A stretch of 32,131 nt of DNA from Chara braunii (GCA_003427395.1 BFEA01000834.1:210136-242266), one strand, 5' to 3'; shown: positions 7,007 through 15,873, numbered from the stretch's first letter. Numbers and translations are program-made. The notes: generated from the sequence alone by a model not told the origin.

Positions 7007-8394
7007 CCACAAGCAAGGGGCCCAGAGGGCTTCCGTCACATGTACACCCATTGGAAGGGGTGGGTTACGTTGTGCAGGCCTGTAGGGCTATTATATGCTC
7101 TACGATTTGGGAAATCAGAAACAGGGCTACATTCGAAGGAAAGGGTTTCTCAGACAGGGAAACCAAAGTTACAATCTGTTCCAAGCTGAGACAGTATATC
7201 AAAGAGGATTGGTGCAGAAGGAACAGCATGAGACAGCCAGGGGGAAAACGATCAAGGTGGTTTCTCAGAACTTGGGGAGCAAGCAGGGGCTCCATGTGGT
7301 TGGTCTCAGTTGGCTCGGAAGGGAAGCTGGTATTTTGTAATTGGTTGAAGCAATAAGGGGCTCGTTCTACACTCCTCGGGCGCGTAAAGTCCCCGAGGAA
7401 TTGTTCGTTCCACTTATCCTCGGGGTTAAAGTCAGAAAAAAAAAGTGAAAACACTCCGAAGGAAATTCCTCGGGCTCCGAGGATTCCCTAGCCATTTCTC
7501 CCTTTTGCCCAAGGGACCTCCCTTGGGCAAAAGGAATCCACGTTTCACGGAGAGGAGCGGGCACACGCGTAGAGAGACGTTACAACCGAGAATCTGGATC
7601 GTGGCGGCACCCTATTGGCTGAAGGCCTTAAGCACATTTGTTTTGTTTTTTTTTCCTTTTTTCTTTTCTGACATCGCTCCAAGGAAACGTCCTCGGGCGA
7701 CGTCCCCGAGGACAGGTGGAGCGAAGGGCCCAAATTTCCTTTTGACTAAAAGGAATTTTTCCTCGGGCTCCGAGGACGCCCCAAGGAGTGTCGAACGAGC
7801 CCCTAAGTAATATAGGAATTTTTTTTTTCGTTGTAGAAGTAGTTCAATAAGTACAGGTGGTAGGATCTATCACTTAAAAGCTATTTGAGAGTGATTTAGT
7901 TCCTTCCAGCTGTAACATATTGTTTTGGGAAAACTCTCAAGTTGCAGGACTAACCAGGACACTCGGTTGTACCAGCCACAGGAGGCAGGCAGACTTAGCA
8001 GGCTACAACTCAGTAGTTTTGGGGAAGGGGTTGGAGTGTCACATTGTGATGGTGTCTTAACAGGCCGTTTTAGACCTGTGCACCAATTGTTGGGGTATAT
8101 GCATTAGTGCTGCTTGGTTTTTGGTTACTTAGGAGACCTGTTGAAGAGCAGAGAGCTCGAGCTATGGATCTTGATAAGAGCAGAGGGCTCAGTACAAGTT
8201 TTTGGGTATCTTCTGTGGGGAATAGGCCTGCAGTATTTGCCTAGACACAACGATCAGAAGCTGGTCCCCTCAGCGGCCCTGGTTACTTTCCGGGTTGTTT
8301 GTTGAGGATTCCCGGCCTCAGAGTTTTTGCTCAGCATGCTTTGAATAAAGGATCCTCTACCTTTTCCCAAAAAAAAAAAAAAAAAAAAAAAAAA
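7007..8394 (+). pseudogene. Polyadenylated retrocopy-like segment, split by a MITE
   Basis: On the plus strand AATAAA (8344-8349) lies 19 bp before a 26-A tract (8369-8394), the arrangement left when a polyadenylated transcript is reverse transcribed and inserted. The body upstream (7807-8368, and probably 7007-7353) has no long reading frame and no recognised domain, and is interrupted by the MITE at 7357-7803. The left boundary is not established; the poly(T) at 6948-7006 may belong to a second, opposite insertion. It could be a processed non-coding transcript or a retroelement 3' end. Confidence 0.45.
7357..7803. mobile_element. PIF/Harbinger-like MITE, CCTCGG family, TSD TAA
   Basis: 447 bp. 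The left end GGGGCTCGTTCTACACTCCT and the reverse complement of the right end GGGGCTCGTTCGACACTCCT differ at one of 20 bases. TAA flanks both sides (7354-7356 and 7804-7806). CCTCGG or CCGAGG recurs about nine times. A perfect hairpin CCTTTTGCCCAAGGG/CCCTTGGGCAAAAGG (7502-7516 and 7521-7535, 4-base loop) lies inside. No transposase frame. Confidence 0.88.
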
Positions 8395-8436
8395 TCGTAA
8401 ATGAGGCCGGGAATCCCTCGTACAAAACAACCCGGA
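8288..8436. repeat. Inverted repeat bracketing the poly(A) tail
   Basis: 8288-8320 and the reverse complement of 8402-8436 share TTCCGGGTTGTTT, then GAGG, and GATTCCCGGCCTCA. The arms are 33 and 35 bp with a small indel region, separated by about 80 bp containing AATAAA and the 26-A tract. They could come from an inversion during retroposition or from a separate foldback element. Confidence 0.7.
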
Positions 8437-8464
8437 AAGGAAACCTGAACTGTAGATCTTCTAG

Positions 8465-8709
8465 CCGGGTTGAATTGTGAGGTCCCCGGGGCCAAGTCCC
8501 ACTTACCGAATGATCGATTTCTGACCGCAGATTTGGAAGATCAACGACCAGAAATCAAGGATCAGCGTAAGTGGGACTTGGCCCCCGGCCTCTCCTCAGA
8601 AGTACAGGCATTGGGAAGATAATCTAGGGACAGAAATGGCCAAAACCAGACGGCTGCCCTGATATTCCACCCGGGTTGAATTGTGAGGTCCCCGGCCTCT
8701 CCTCAGAAG
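8465..8709 (+). repeat. Direct repeat CCGGGTTGAATTGTGAGGTC, one copy filled by a MITE
   Basis: 8465-8489 reads CCGGGTTGAATTGTGAGGTC plus CCCGG and, after the 94-bp insert, continues with CTCTCCTCAGAAG (8590-8602). 8671-8709 reads the same block without the insert. Related blocks CCGGGTTGTTGAATTG (6931) and CCGGGTTGAATTGTGAGG (10642) show that it belongs to a dispersed family, apparently the end of a SINE-like repeat. Confidence 0.85.
8490..8583. mobile_element. 94-bp hairpin MITE with 5-bp TSD CCCGG
   Basis: The terminal inverted repeats GGCCAAGTCCCACTTAC (8490-8506) and GTAAGTGGGACTTGGCC (8567-8583) are perfect over 17 bp. Imperfect pairing continues inward (TGATC, GATTTCTG), leaving a central loop of about 17 bases, so nearly the whole element is one hairpin. 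CCCGG flanks it at 8485-8489 and 8584-8588; a 6-bp CCCCGG reading is also possible. The uninterrupted sequence GGTCCCCGGCCTCTCC at 8687-8702 is the empty site. Superfamily not assigned. If transcribed it would resemble a small-RNA precursor. Confidence 0.88.
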
Positions 8710-9209
8710 GGGGGGGGGGGAAAAAAAAAACTTTTCCAGCTGCTGGCCAGTGGGGCCTTATCTTCTCTCAAGTTCTCTGAATCCGTCTCGATTATAATTT
8801 TGACGTATGTCTCGAAGGATATTCGGTCTTTGTGGGAGAAGTATATTCGCAATGAATAGATTATAAGGTCTCGCTGCACAATACCCTAAACAGAAGGGAA
8901 AAAAGAACGAGCGCATCTGCCAGCAGAGTGTGGCAGAATACATTCTGACCAGTTGTAATAACGGGATGAATCATTCCATTTTGAAAATGCCAGAAGATAC
9001 ACTCGTCGCGTGTGCCCTGCTGCCAGGCCCAGGCGCTAGGAGGACACACATACATCAAGAACGCAAGCCCGGCCAAGGTCCCATTAGCAAGAAGGATTGG
9101 ATTGAAGGTCTGAATCTGGACTTGTCTTGTGTTACTATGCAGGTGTTACTATGCAGAAATTGAAATCACCAGTCGTTTTCTGAACATATCCTCAAGCACG
9201 TCCGCCCCT
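8710..9209. other. No recognised feature
   Basis: Starts with a G-run and A-run at 8709-8730. Only short frames are present. TGTGTTACTATGCAG and GTGTTACTATGCAG form a small tandem duplication near 9128-9156. No transposon ends or RNA gene seen. Confidence 0.5.
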
Positions 9210-9279
9210 AATCCTGTGTGCTGGTGGGACCTCGCCCCCAACAAGTCTGCCGCGAGGAAGGAGGTGGGAAGAAGAGCAT
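9210..9279 (+). repeat. Dispersed coding-like repeat B, copy 2
   Basis: Plus-strand copy of the stretch at 2238-2308 (minus). Conserved bases include TGGGAC, TCGCC, AAGTCTGCC and GAAGAAGAGCAT. The GGTAAG of the other copy reads GGTGGG here. Confidence 0.5.
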
Positions 9280-9369
9280 CTCATTATATTCTTCTCTCAT
9301 CTATTTCATCTTTCTTCGTAGTACGCATCTATCTCATCCTCTCACTAGTCTATGTACAGTTCGGGGGAA

Positions 9370-9765
9370 CACCAACCAAGCCCGATCTCTCCCCAGCCCA
9401 CGGGGTAGGTTGGCACCACTGCTGTGGTGCGAGAGCAAGGCTGTACCAGGGGTGGGCAGGCATTACGGATGGGGGAAATTGGCGGTGCTAGCGCCGAACA
9501 ATGGCACTGCACCTCGGCCAGTCACTGCACCTCCACCTACCCCCCTCCCAACCCCACATGGCGGTGTCTAGTGGCCAATATTGTCGCTGCATAGCAGCCA
9601 ACAACATCAGCCAAGGTCCGGCCAATGCTGGCTTGGGGGGCCAACGGGTTATCTGTAGCTGGTAGAACACCAAGCTTGCCCAGGCACGTACGTGAGGCCA
9701 ATGGGGATTGAACCCCCAACCTCCTGAATGCAACTTCTGTGCCTTACCAACGGAGCTAGGCCCGC
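9370..9765 (-). mobile_element. tRNA-derived SINE
   Basis: The minus strand from 9765 begins GCGGGCCTAGCTCCGTTGGT, with an A box (TAGCTCCGTTGG) and, about 40 bases on, a B box (GGTTCAATCCC), the internal Pol III promoter of tRNA-derived SINEs. The acceptor and D stems no longer pair properly, so it is not a working tRNA. The tRNA-unrelated body continues toward about 9370; that end is an estimate because no tail or target duplication could be recognised. Confidence 0.6.
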
Positions 9766-9788
9766 TTTTTAGTTTTCAATGTGTTTCA

Positions 9789-10295
9789 GGGCCTCCTTCC
9801 ATACTCGACATCCGCCACGCATGGTGGATGCGACTTCTTTCCACTGCATCGCCATCCGCCACGAAATGGACGCTGTCAGAATTTGGGTCTGAAATCACTT
9901 GGCCATGTGTCGCCGAGGCTTTCCATTTCCCCTGCCTGCAACGGCCCTTCGTGGAGGGCGCTACTCCTCACCCCTCCGCGAAATGCTTCGTGTGGCCATT
10001 GCCCCTGACAGATTGGTTCTGACAGTAGACCTGCGTTGTCCCCTAGTGTTGGCGAGTTTTCGCTGCACCTGGATTGATTTCCCGTCCGAGTACATGGTGA
10101 AGAGAAGGCCGCCACCGTCCCATTAGCTCGCCATTCGCCACAGTCCGGGGAGCAGGCCGGGACAGCAACCACGGCGCAGGTGGCAGCGGCGATGTAATGG
10201 AACCAAGAGCCGTTTTCCGCCAGAAAAATGCACTTTCCGGCCTCGCCAAGTCTCACCACTGTTTGTGGCGGATGGCGAGTAGTGGAAAGAGGCCC
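9789..10295. mobile_element. PIF/Harbinger-like MITE, ATCCGCCAC family, TSD TCA
   Basis: 507 bp. The left end GGGCCTCCTTCCATACTCGA continues CATCCGCCAC. The reverse complement of the right end is GGGCCTCTTTCCACTACTCG, then CCATCCGCCAC. They match across about 30 bp with one indel and two or three substitutions. TCA flanks both ends (9786-9788 and 10296-10298). ATCCGCCAC-like motifs recur near both ends and inside (about 9808, 9850, 10128, 10265). No coding capacity for a transposase. Confidence 0.82.
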
Positions 10296-10298
10296 TCA

Positions 10299-10606
10299 GT
10301 CCCGATTTTGTGAATGCCGCTCCAAAGCGAGGAAAATTGCGGATGTGTACAACCCAACTTTAGGGTTGGGTGGGGACGTGTTGTATTCGAGGGTTGCCGG
10401 AAGTGCATTTAAAACAACTGAAAAAGTGACTCCGCCGTAGTTAGCATCTTGCTTTTTCTATTTTCTCTTTTGGGGAGACAAAGAGCATCCCTTCAGCTGG
10501 GATGAAGAAGAAGACCTTTCTCGGGTGGGTTGTAATATCCTGGGTTGACTGGCGGCTTCGTTGAGAATGATGATTTCAGTTGATTGGTCCTCGGTTTGGG
10601 GGGGGC
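10299..10606. other. No recognised gene; small hairpin
   Basis: ACAACCCAACTTTAGGGTTG at about 10350-10369 can form a short stem. GAAGAAGAAGACCTTTCTCG at about 10504 echoes the retroposon tail motif seen at 10689. Nothing else recognised. Confidence 0.5.
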
Positions 10607-10721
10607 CGTAAGCTAAGCTGGCTGATGCTGTCAGATACTTCCGGGTTGAATTGTGAGGCCTTGAAAAAAAAAAAAAAAAAAAAAAAAAGAAGAAGACCTT
10701 TTCTAGCTTTCTGTGGACTTA
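10607..10721 (+). mobile_element. SINE-like fragment with poly(A) and GAAGAAG tail
   Basis: TAAGCTAAGCTGGCTGATGC and CCGGGTTGAATTGTGAGG match the fragment at 6896-6948. Here the block runs into a poly(A) tract (about 10664-10688) and then GAAGAAGACCTTTTCTAGCT, the same tail found after the U2 copy. The segment ends at the TTA in front of the next MITE. Confidence 0.5.
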
Positions 10722-11224
10722 GGGTCTCGCTCCACTACTCTAGAAACCGGCCATTTCTTGAGTGTGGCACCGCTCCACTTACTCTAGACGCCAAGTCTGG
10801 AATTCGGCTTCTTGAGCTGTCAGTCTCTACTCACGAAAATGGCGAGAGTCCGTCGTCGCTCCACTACCTCATGAATCACACTCACGAAAAGGCTTTTGTT
10901 GAGTTGTCAGAACCTCCTCTCCCGTGGCACTCTTGACGTTTCGAGAGCGCCTGCCTGCAGCGGCGGGAATTTCACGGGAGGCATCCAGGACCTTCAAAAG
11001 TTGAGCATTTTTTTGAAGTGCACCTGGAGTCTGGGCGGACAACAACGTGCTGGCCGTGTCGTGTAGCCCGTTCAAAGAGCGGTCTGACATCCGAGAGGCC
11101 TTCTCGAGTTCAACCTTCTAGAGTAAGTGGAGCGATGTTCTTTTTTTCAGTCGTTTCGAGAGTCTGACAGCTCTAGACTCACTCTTAAAAACCTTCGAGA
11201 GTCTAGAGTGGTGGAGCTAGACCC
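10722..11224. mobile_element. PIF/Harbinger-like MITE, TCTAGA family, TSD TTA (decayed)
   Basis: 503 bp. The left end GGGTCTCGCTCCACTACTCT (AGA) and the reverse complement of the right end GGGTCTAGCTCCACCACTCT (AGA) differ at 2 of 23 bases. The left flank is TTA (10719-10721) and the right flank TTC (11225-11227), so one copy of the duplication appears mutated. CTCTAGA or TCTAGAG motifs recur about five times. No transposase frame. Confidence 0.78.
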
Positions 11225-11570
11225 TTCGTTGCAGTGAGCTGCATCCACGCCGTGTTACGAAAGCGGTCAAATACATCGGGGAAAGGACTGGTGTGACTAT
11301 GCCCGAAGACGACCATCTGCAGGATACGAATCCCCCCCGGCGGCGGCCAAGCGCGGCGAAGTCCGCGGCCGCGGCCAGGTCCGCGACCCCGCGGACGTGT
11401 CCCCGCGGCAGCGCAGCTTTGAGGCCACGTGGCGGCCAGTGGGGAGGGGGGTTGGGGATTTGGGAAGCGCCATGGGGCGGCGCAACCCCAGGCCCACCCC
11501 CTCGAACAAAAAAAAAAGAAAAAAAACAATTTTTTGGTTGCGGGGGTTAGGCTGTGATCGAAGATAATTA
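11225..11570. other. GC-rich interval, nothing recognised
   Basis: 11325-11500 is rich in GCGGCCGCGG-type sequence and gives open frames in both directions by composition. None has a recognisable domain. Confidence 0.5.
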
Positions 11571-11612
11571 AAAAAAAAAAAAAAAAAATTTTTTTTTTTT
11601 TTTTTTTTTTCG

Positions 11613-11647
<35 letters not shown>

Positions 11648-11704
11648 GTGAGGGTGGGATCGCCCCACCCCGCCTTTGATTGATTGACCCCACCCCGCCT
11701 AAGG
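11571..11704. repeat. A-run/T-run and composite module 8
   Basis: A-run, T-run, (TTGA)n at 11612-11646, then GGTGAGGGTGGGATCGCCCC with CACCC. GGGTGGG (11652-11658) pairs with CCCACCC (11664-11670). TTGATTGACCCCACCCCGCC follows as a partial duplicate. Confidence 0.75.
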
Positions 11705-11837
11705 ATTGATTGATTGATTGATTTATTCGATTTTGCTTTTTTTTTTTTTGTTGATTGATTGAATGATTGATTGAATGACTGATTGATTGGTGGGGGAGGG
11801 GTCGCCCCACCCCCTCGCCACCCACCACGCGCGCGAG

Positions 11838-11868
<31 letters not shown>

Positions 11869-11971
11869 AAAAAAAAAATAAAAAAATGGCAGTCCCGCAC
11901 ACGCACGCACACCCGCACACACATGCACACGCACACACACACACACACATGCGCACACACACAAACAAGCG

Positions 11972-12037
<66 letters not shown>

Positions 12038-12044
12038 TACTCTC
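11705..12044. repeat. Composite module 9 with (CA)n and (TC)n
   Basis: (GATT)n, T-run, second (GATT)n, then GGTGGGGGAGGGGTCGCCCC and ACCCCC (11789-11814), (CG)n and interrupted (CA)n to 11970, then a (TC)n run to 12034. It abuts the 5' LTR at 12045. ORFs through it are repeat translations. Confidence 0.85.
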
Positions 12045-13367
12045 TGTTACATGCAGCGCATGCACACACGGGCCATTTTGCAGGCCCGACGACCATTTTG
12101 CAGGCCCGACGGTGTTCAGGCCAAAAGCCTGAACTTCAGGCCGAAAGCCTGAAATCCAGGGCTTACAGGCCCCCTGCCGGTTCAGGCCAACAGCCTGAAG
12201 TCCAGGGCCTATCCCTGGTCGTTTCAGACAAAAAATGGCAACAGCCTTTTTAGCCTGAAACGAAGGGCCATTTTCGGTCGTTCATCAGAACGACTGGCCC
12301 TGAAACTTAGGCACCGAACCAGGGTTTCGGAAACAGACTATTATTAGTCTGTTTCCCACGCCAGCCTCAAGCAGGCTGCTGCACGCCAGCCCCTGGCACA
12401 TTTCGGCATTGGCAAGAGCTGCCTCCTCGGCCTGACTGNCCTCCAGTAGTCAGGAGGCAGGCCGAGGTAGTACATAGGACTTCCCAGGCACTTCGGAGGC
12501 AGGCAGTTTGGCAGTTGTAGTCTTCAGGATTCGGAAGCAGCACTCTGGAGGGAGCGGTGCGTTGTAGTAGAGTAGCGTTAGCTAGTAGTCTTCAGCGCTG
12601 GGCGCAGTAGGTAGCTGTTGTCTTCGGCGTTGGGCGCCATAGCTAGGTAGTGGTAGAGATGATGGGCGGAGGCTAGGGATCACTTACCTGCAGCGCCGTT
12701 GCTCCAGCTTCGTCTTCGAGGTACCTGCAGCACAGCGCCAACATCGCAGGTTAGTACCTGGTTCGTAACAGTAAGAGAGAGAGAGTTCTCTTCTTCCTCT
12801 TCTCAGTCCCCCCATCTTCTTCTTACCCTCTCAACTTCTGACTTCCCTGCAGTTGCAGACTACGAGAGAAGAGATACCGGGCTTGGTGACATATGATCCA
12901 AACTCGACTTTTTGGGGTTCAGACATGGCAACGAAGGACTATGTGGGATGGGTTATCAAGACTTGGTGTTAACGATATTCCCATCTTCTTCCCTCCTTTC
13001 GTCTGTTCCTTATCTCTTCGCCTGTGTATGTCTTGACCTGGCGCTATCTTCCTGTGTGCAGCGCCAAGCTCCTTCACACTTCGTGATGGATACAATGCAT
13101 GTTTAGTCTGAGTTCAAACATTGATTGAGCTAGTTAGAGGTACTCTAGCATTCTGCTTCGTTACTCTGAACTACGTGAATGAGGTCAGCCCTGTCAGGTC
13201 ACTCTTTGTATTAAAGTCTTCCCTGCGCTCTTCAGCATCTTTATGTATGAATGAGAATGTACATTGCTTGTCGAGATTTTACTCGTACCGCATTGTCTAT
13301 TCAGTCCTTTTCATCACATTGCAGATTCTCGGTTTATTCCGTACATTGCATATCTGCACATGTAACA
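12045..13367 (+). repeat. 5' LTR, complete
   Basis: 1323 bp, beginning TGTTACATG and ending CATGTAACA, a 9-bp terminal inversion with TG...CA ends. Aligns with 19831-20813. Internal features: two units of a 20-bp repeat CCATTTTGCAGGCCCGACGA (about 12073-12112); three stem-loops TTCAGGC-loop-GCCTGAA at 12115-12133, 12135-12153 and 12181-12199; and a hairpin CCTCGGCCTG/CAGGCCGAGG at 12425-12434 and 12458-12467. One ambiguous base at 12439. Confidence 0.93.
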
Positions 13368-13368
13368 G

Positions 13369-13389
13369 TTGGTATCGAAACTTTTGCAC
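13369..13389 (+). other. Primer binding site
   Basis: TTGGTATCGAAACTTTTGCA starts two bases after the LTR. TGGTATC is the start of the initiator-Met tRNA primer site used by most plant gypsy elements, but the following bases (GAAAC) depart from the usual AGAGC, so the primer tRNA is uncertain. Confidence 0.65.
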
Positions 13390-14338
13390 GCGAATCAGGA
13401 CGATCTAATCTGACACGTGTGCGGGGATCAAAAAGCTAGTTTGTCTTTTCTGTTTGATTAGGACATACTAGTTAGACCCCCAAATCACGATCTTGACCTT
13501 ACTACAAAAAAAAAAAATCGATTTTTTTTTTTTTCTCGGACTTTTTATTTTATCGCTATTCTGCTGTGGAAAATCACTATATCGCAACATCTGAAATTCC
13601 TATCTTCGTTTTTTCTTTCTGAAAATTTGAAATTTCGTTTTAAGAAAATCCGGAATATATTTTTTTGAAAAGTTTCCATTTTCTGTTGCATTTCCCGTTA
13701 CTTAGAACTTCGGAATATCTTCTTTTCATAATTTCGTTTTTCTGAAAATGGTACGGGAAATACCTCTGCACGTATTATTTTTTTTCAAACTGCGAATATT
13801 CCCATCGGAATAAATCCGAATATTTGTCATTCTTGTTCGGACCTTTTTTTCGCAGTTCTTGGATTCTGTCAGTGGTTCTGTAAATCGGTTACAGTTTAAA
13901 GTCGAAAACTTTTGCTTTCAGTGATCATTTCGAACTTCAAGGGAGGTTGGGAGACCTACCGAACTTGCAAAAATCGGGATTTTTTTTTGTTTTCTCGAAA
14001 AACTTTTTGCAAAGTTCAAACTTTTCTAATTTGATTAGTGGCTCCTTAAAGTGTGAGTTGGGCGATTATCCCACCCACCCCTCCCCACCTATGTTGTTGC
14101 CATCCCTCGCCTTGTTGTTTTTTGTTGTCTCCGGGTACCCCTTGTGACGGCATTGGTAAGTTGCCACGTCAGCAGGCCACATCAGCAGACCACGTCAGCA
14201 GGACACGTCAGCAGGCTACGTAAGTACGTCAGCAGGACACGACAGCAGGACACGTCAGCATTGCCACGTCAGCAGCAAGGGATACCACATCACCAGGCAC
14301 CGGTCTGGTCTATGCTGTTGCGTTCACAGACAACAGTC
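13390..14338 (+). other. Untranslated leader with an ACGTCAG minisatellite
   Basis: About 950 bp between PBS and gag. 13490-14000 is A/T-rich with TTTTC and GGAATAT repeats. 14160-14280 carries about eight copies of a 13-bp unit based on CCACGTCAGCAGG. It continues the gag reading frame upstream, but the conserved gag start appears to be the ATG at 14339. Confidence 0.7.
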
Positions 14339-15841
14339 ATGGACCGGAAGGCCGGGGAAACAGACGAGGCCTATCAGGCCCGCATGTTAGCCTGGAGTAC
14401 CGAGACAAAGAAGCGAGCAGATGACGCTGCGGCGGCAGCGAAGAAGAGGGCAGAGGATGCCGAGCAGGCACGTCTCCTGGCGGTTGAACAGCAGCGCCAG
14501 CATGACGAGGCAGCAGCACGGGTTGCCGATGAAGAAAGGAACCAGCGTCGCGAGAAGAAAATTTATCGGAGAGCGGGCGTTACTTACCATGGCAGCAGAA
14601 TGGCGAACCGAGGCCGATAATAGCCAGTTGGAGGACAGCGCAAACAAGATAGCGCTCCTCCTCTCGCATCTCACGGATCTCCTGGCAACCTGCATTACAC
14701 TGCAGGCGGAGATCCTGGGCCTCGATAACTCGGTAGCTCATCTCCAAGACCGCCTTCAGCGGTTGGAGCAGCGACCAGTCGCCGCCGCCGACGTAGGCTC
14801 TTTCAATACTGCCGACCGCCCCACCGCATTGGAGATGCACGTCAGCTCCCTCCAGGACGGCGCACAGTTACAGCAGACCGCGACGCAGCAGTTGCAACAG
14901 CGGATCTGCACTACCGCCACCACCTCAAGTCCGGAGCCGCGCGAGTCAACTCCAAAGTTCGACGGGCAGGAGATCTTCTGCGACGAAGTCAAGACAGATC
15001 CTATTCCATGGTTCCGCAAGTTCGAGCTGACGTTGCAGTTGTCCAACGTCAAGGAACACAAGCATCACTCCTATTTGTACTCTCGCTCAGGGGGCGCGTG
15101 CCAGGCTTGGTTGGACAACCTCCTGTCCAAGTACGGAGTAGTAGCAGCCGACTTGCACACCAAGATTACCTGGGATGATCTGAAGGCAGCATGGCACAAG
15201 CGGTTCCAGGTGGAGCCGCCAGAGATCAAGGCCATGGACAAGCTCATGGTCTTCGAGCAGGGCTCGCTGCCGAGTGCGGACTGGATCGCCGAGTTCCAAC
15301 GCTTGACGTCCGTCCCAAACATCTCGATGGGCTTCAAAGCCATCCGCCACTATTTCATCTCAAGGTCATGTCCGGCATTGAGCAATGCCCTCACGCATGT
15401 CGAGGACACCTTGACGACGACGGCGGAGTTATTCGACAAGGCTGCGCAGATCATAATCACGAACAAGGAGGCCAAGAACCTCCGTTCATCTGCGTCAGGC
15501 CCGAGCGGGAACCAGCATCGGCCACAGTGGCCGTGGTCGCAGCGGCAACGCCGTTAGACCAATCCAGCGAGGTTGCGTCTGCCAGTGAAGGGGACAGATT
15601 CGNAGCCGCCCGGGAAGGTGGCCGCGCCGGCAGAGGCCGAGGTCGCGGCAAGCCGAAGACACACACCGTTTCTAGCCCCGGGCCCGGTGCAGCAGCTCAG
15701 ACAGGCCCATGGACCCCGTACGACATATCCGAGTCTGCCTACAAGGCGCGCGAGAGATGCCATTATTGCCTGTGGTGCAACAACGATCTTCATCAGACGC
15801 CGATTTGCCCACTGAAGGGCAAGGGTCGACAGGGAAACTAA
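14339..15841 (+). pseudogene. gag: gag polyprotein gene, frame-disrupted
   Basis: Gag forms the particle that packages element RNA. Reading starts MDRKAGETDEAYQAR, followed by an Ala/Lys/Glu-rich coiled-coil-like stretch, then shifts frame near 14570 (a probable 1-base indel) into a frame that holds the capsid region up to about 15500. Typical retrotransposon gag features there include WFRKFELTLQL, YLYSRSGGACQAWLD and WDDLKAAWHKRF. A second frame change near 15500-15557 leads to a Gly/Arg-rich stretch and a zinc-knuckle-like CHYC-x7-H-x4-C at the C terminus (the usual spacing is C-x2-C-x4-H-x4-C). It ends with TAA at 15839-15841. An ambiguous base lies at 15603. Confidence 0.85.
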
Positions 15842-15873
15842 GCATCGCCGAGAGTGATGCGACGACACTCTCG
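15832..15873 (+). promoter_or_regulatory. Probable -1 ribosomal frameshift signal joining gag and pol
   Basis: The heptamer GGGAAAC (15832-15838) is in the correct register, CAG GGA AAC TAA, immediately before the gag stop, and fits the X-XXY-YYZ rule. After a 10-base spacer, CGAGAGTG (15849-15856) and CACTCTCG (15866-15873) form a perfect 8-bp stem with a 9-base loop. Slipping back one base enters exactly the frame that encodes the protease region. This matches the known architecture of retroviral and Ty3/gypsy -1 frameshift sites. Confidence 0.75.

Noticed and set aside
8861-9163. Short overlapping frames around 8860-9160 on both strands as a small gene
   Set aside because: No start context, homology or domain; overlapping frames of similar length in both directions suggest chance.
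9690-9765. Functional tRNA gene
   Set aside because: A and B boxes are present but acceptor, D and anticodon stems do not pair; treated as a SINE head.
11203-12036. 277-aa minus-strand reading frame
   Set aside because: Runs through (TC)n, (CA)n, (GATT)n modules and a GC-rich stretch; no domain and no codon structure.
14160-14280. Possible CRISPR-like array of 13-bp units
   Set aside because: Units are adjacent with no unique spacers, in a eukaryotic retroelement leader; it is a minisatellite.
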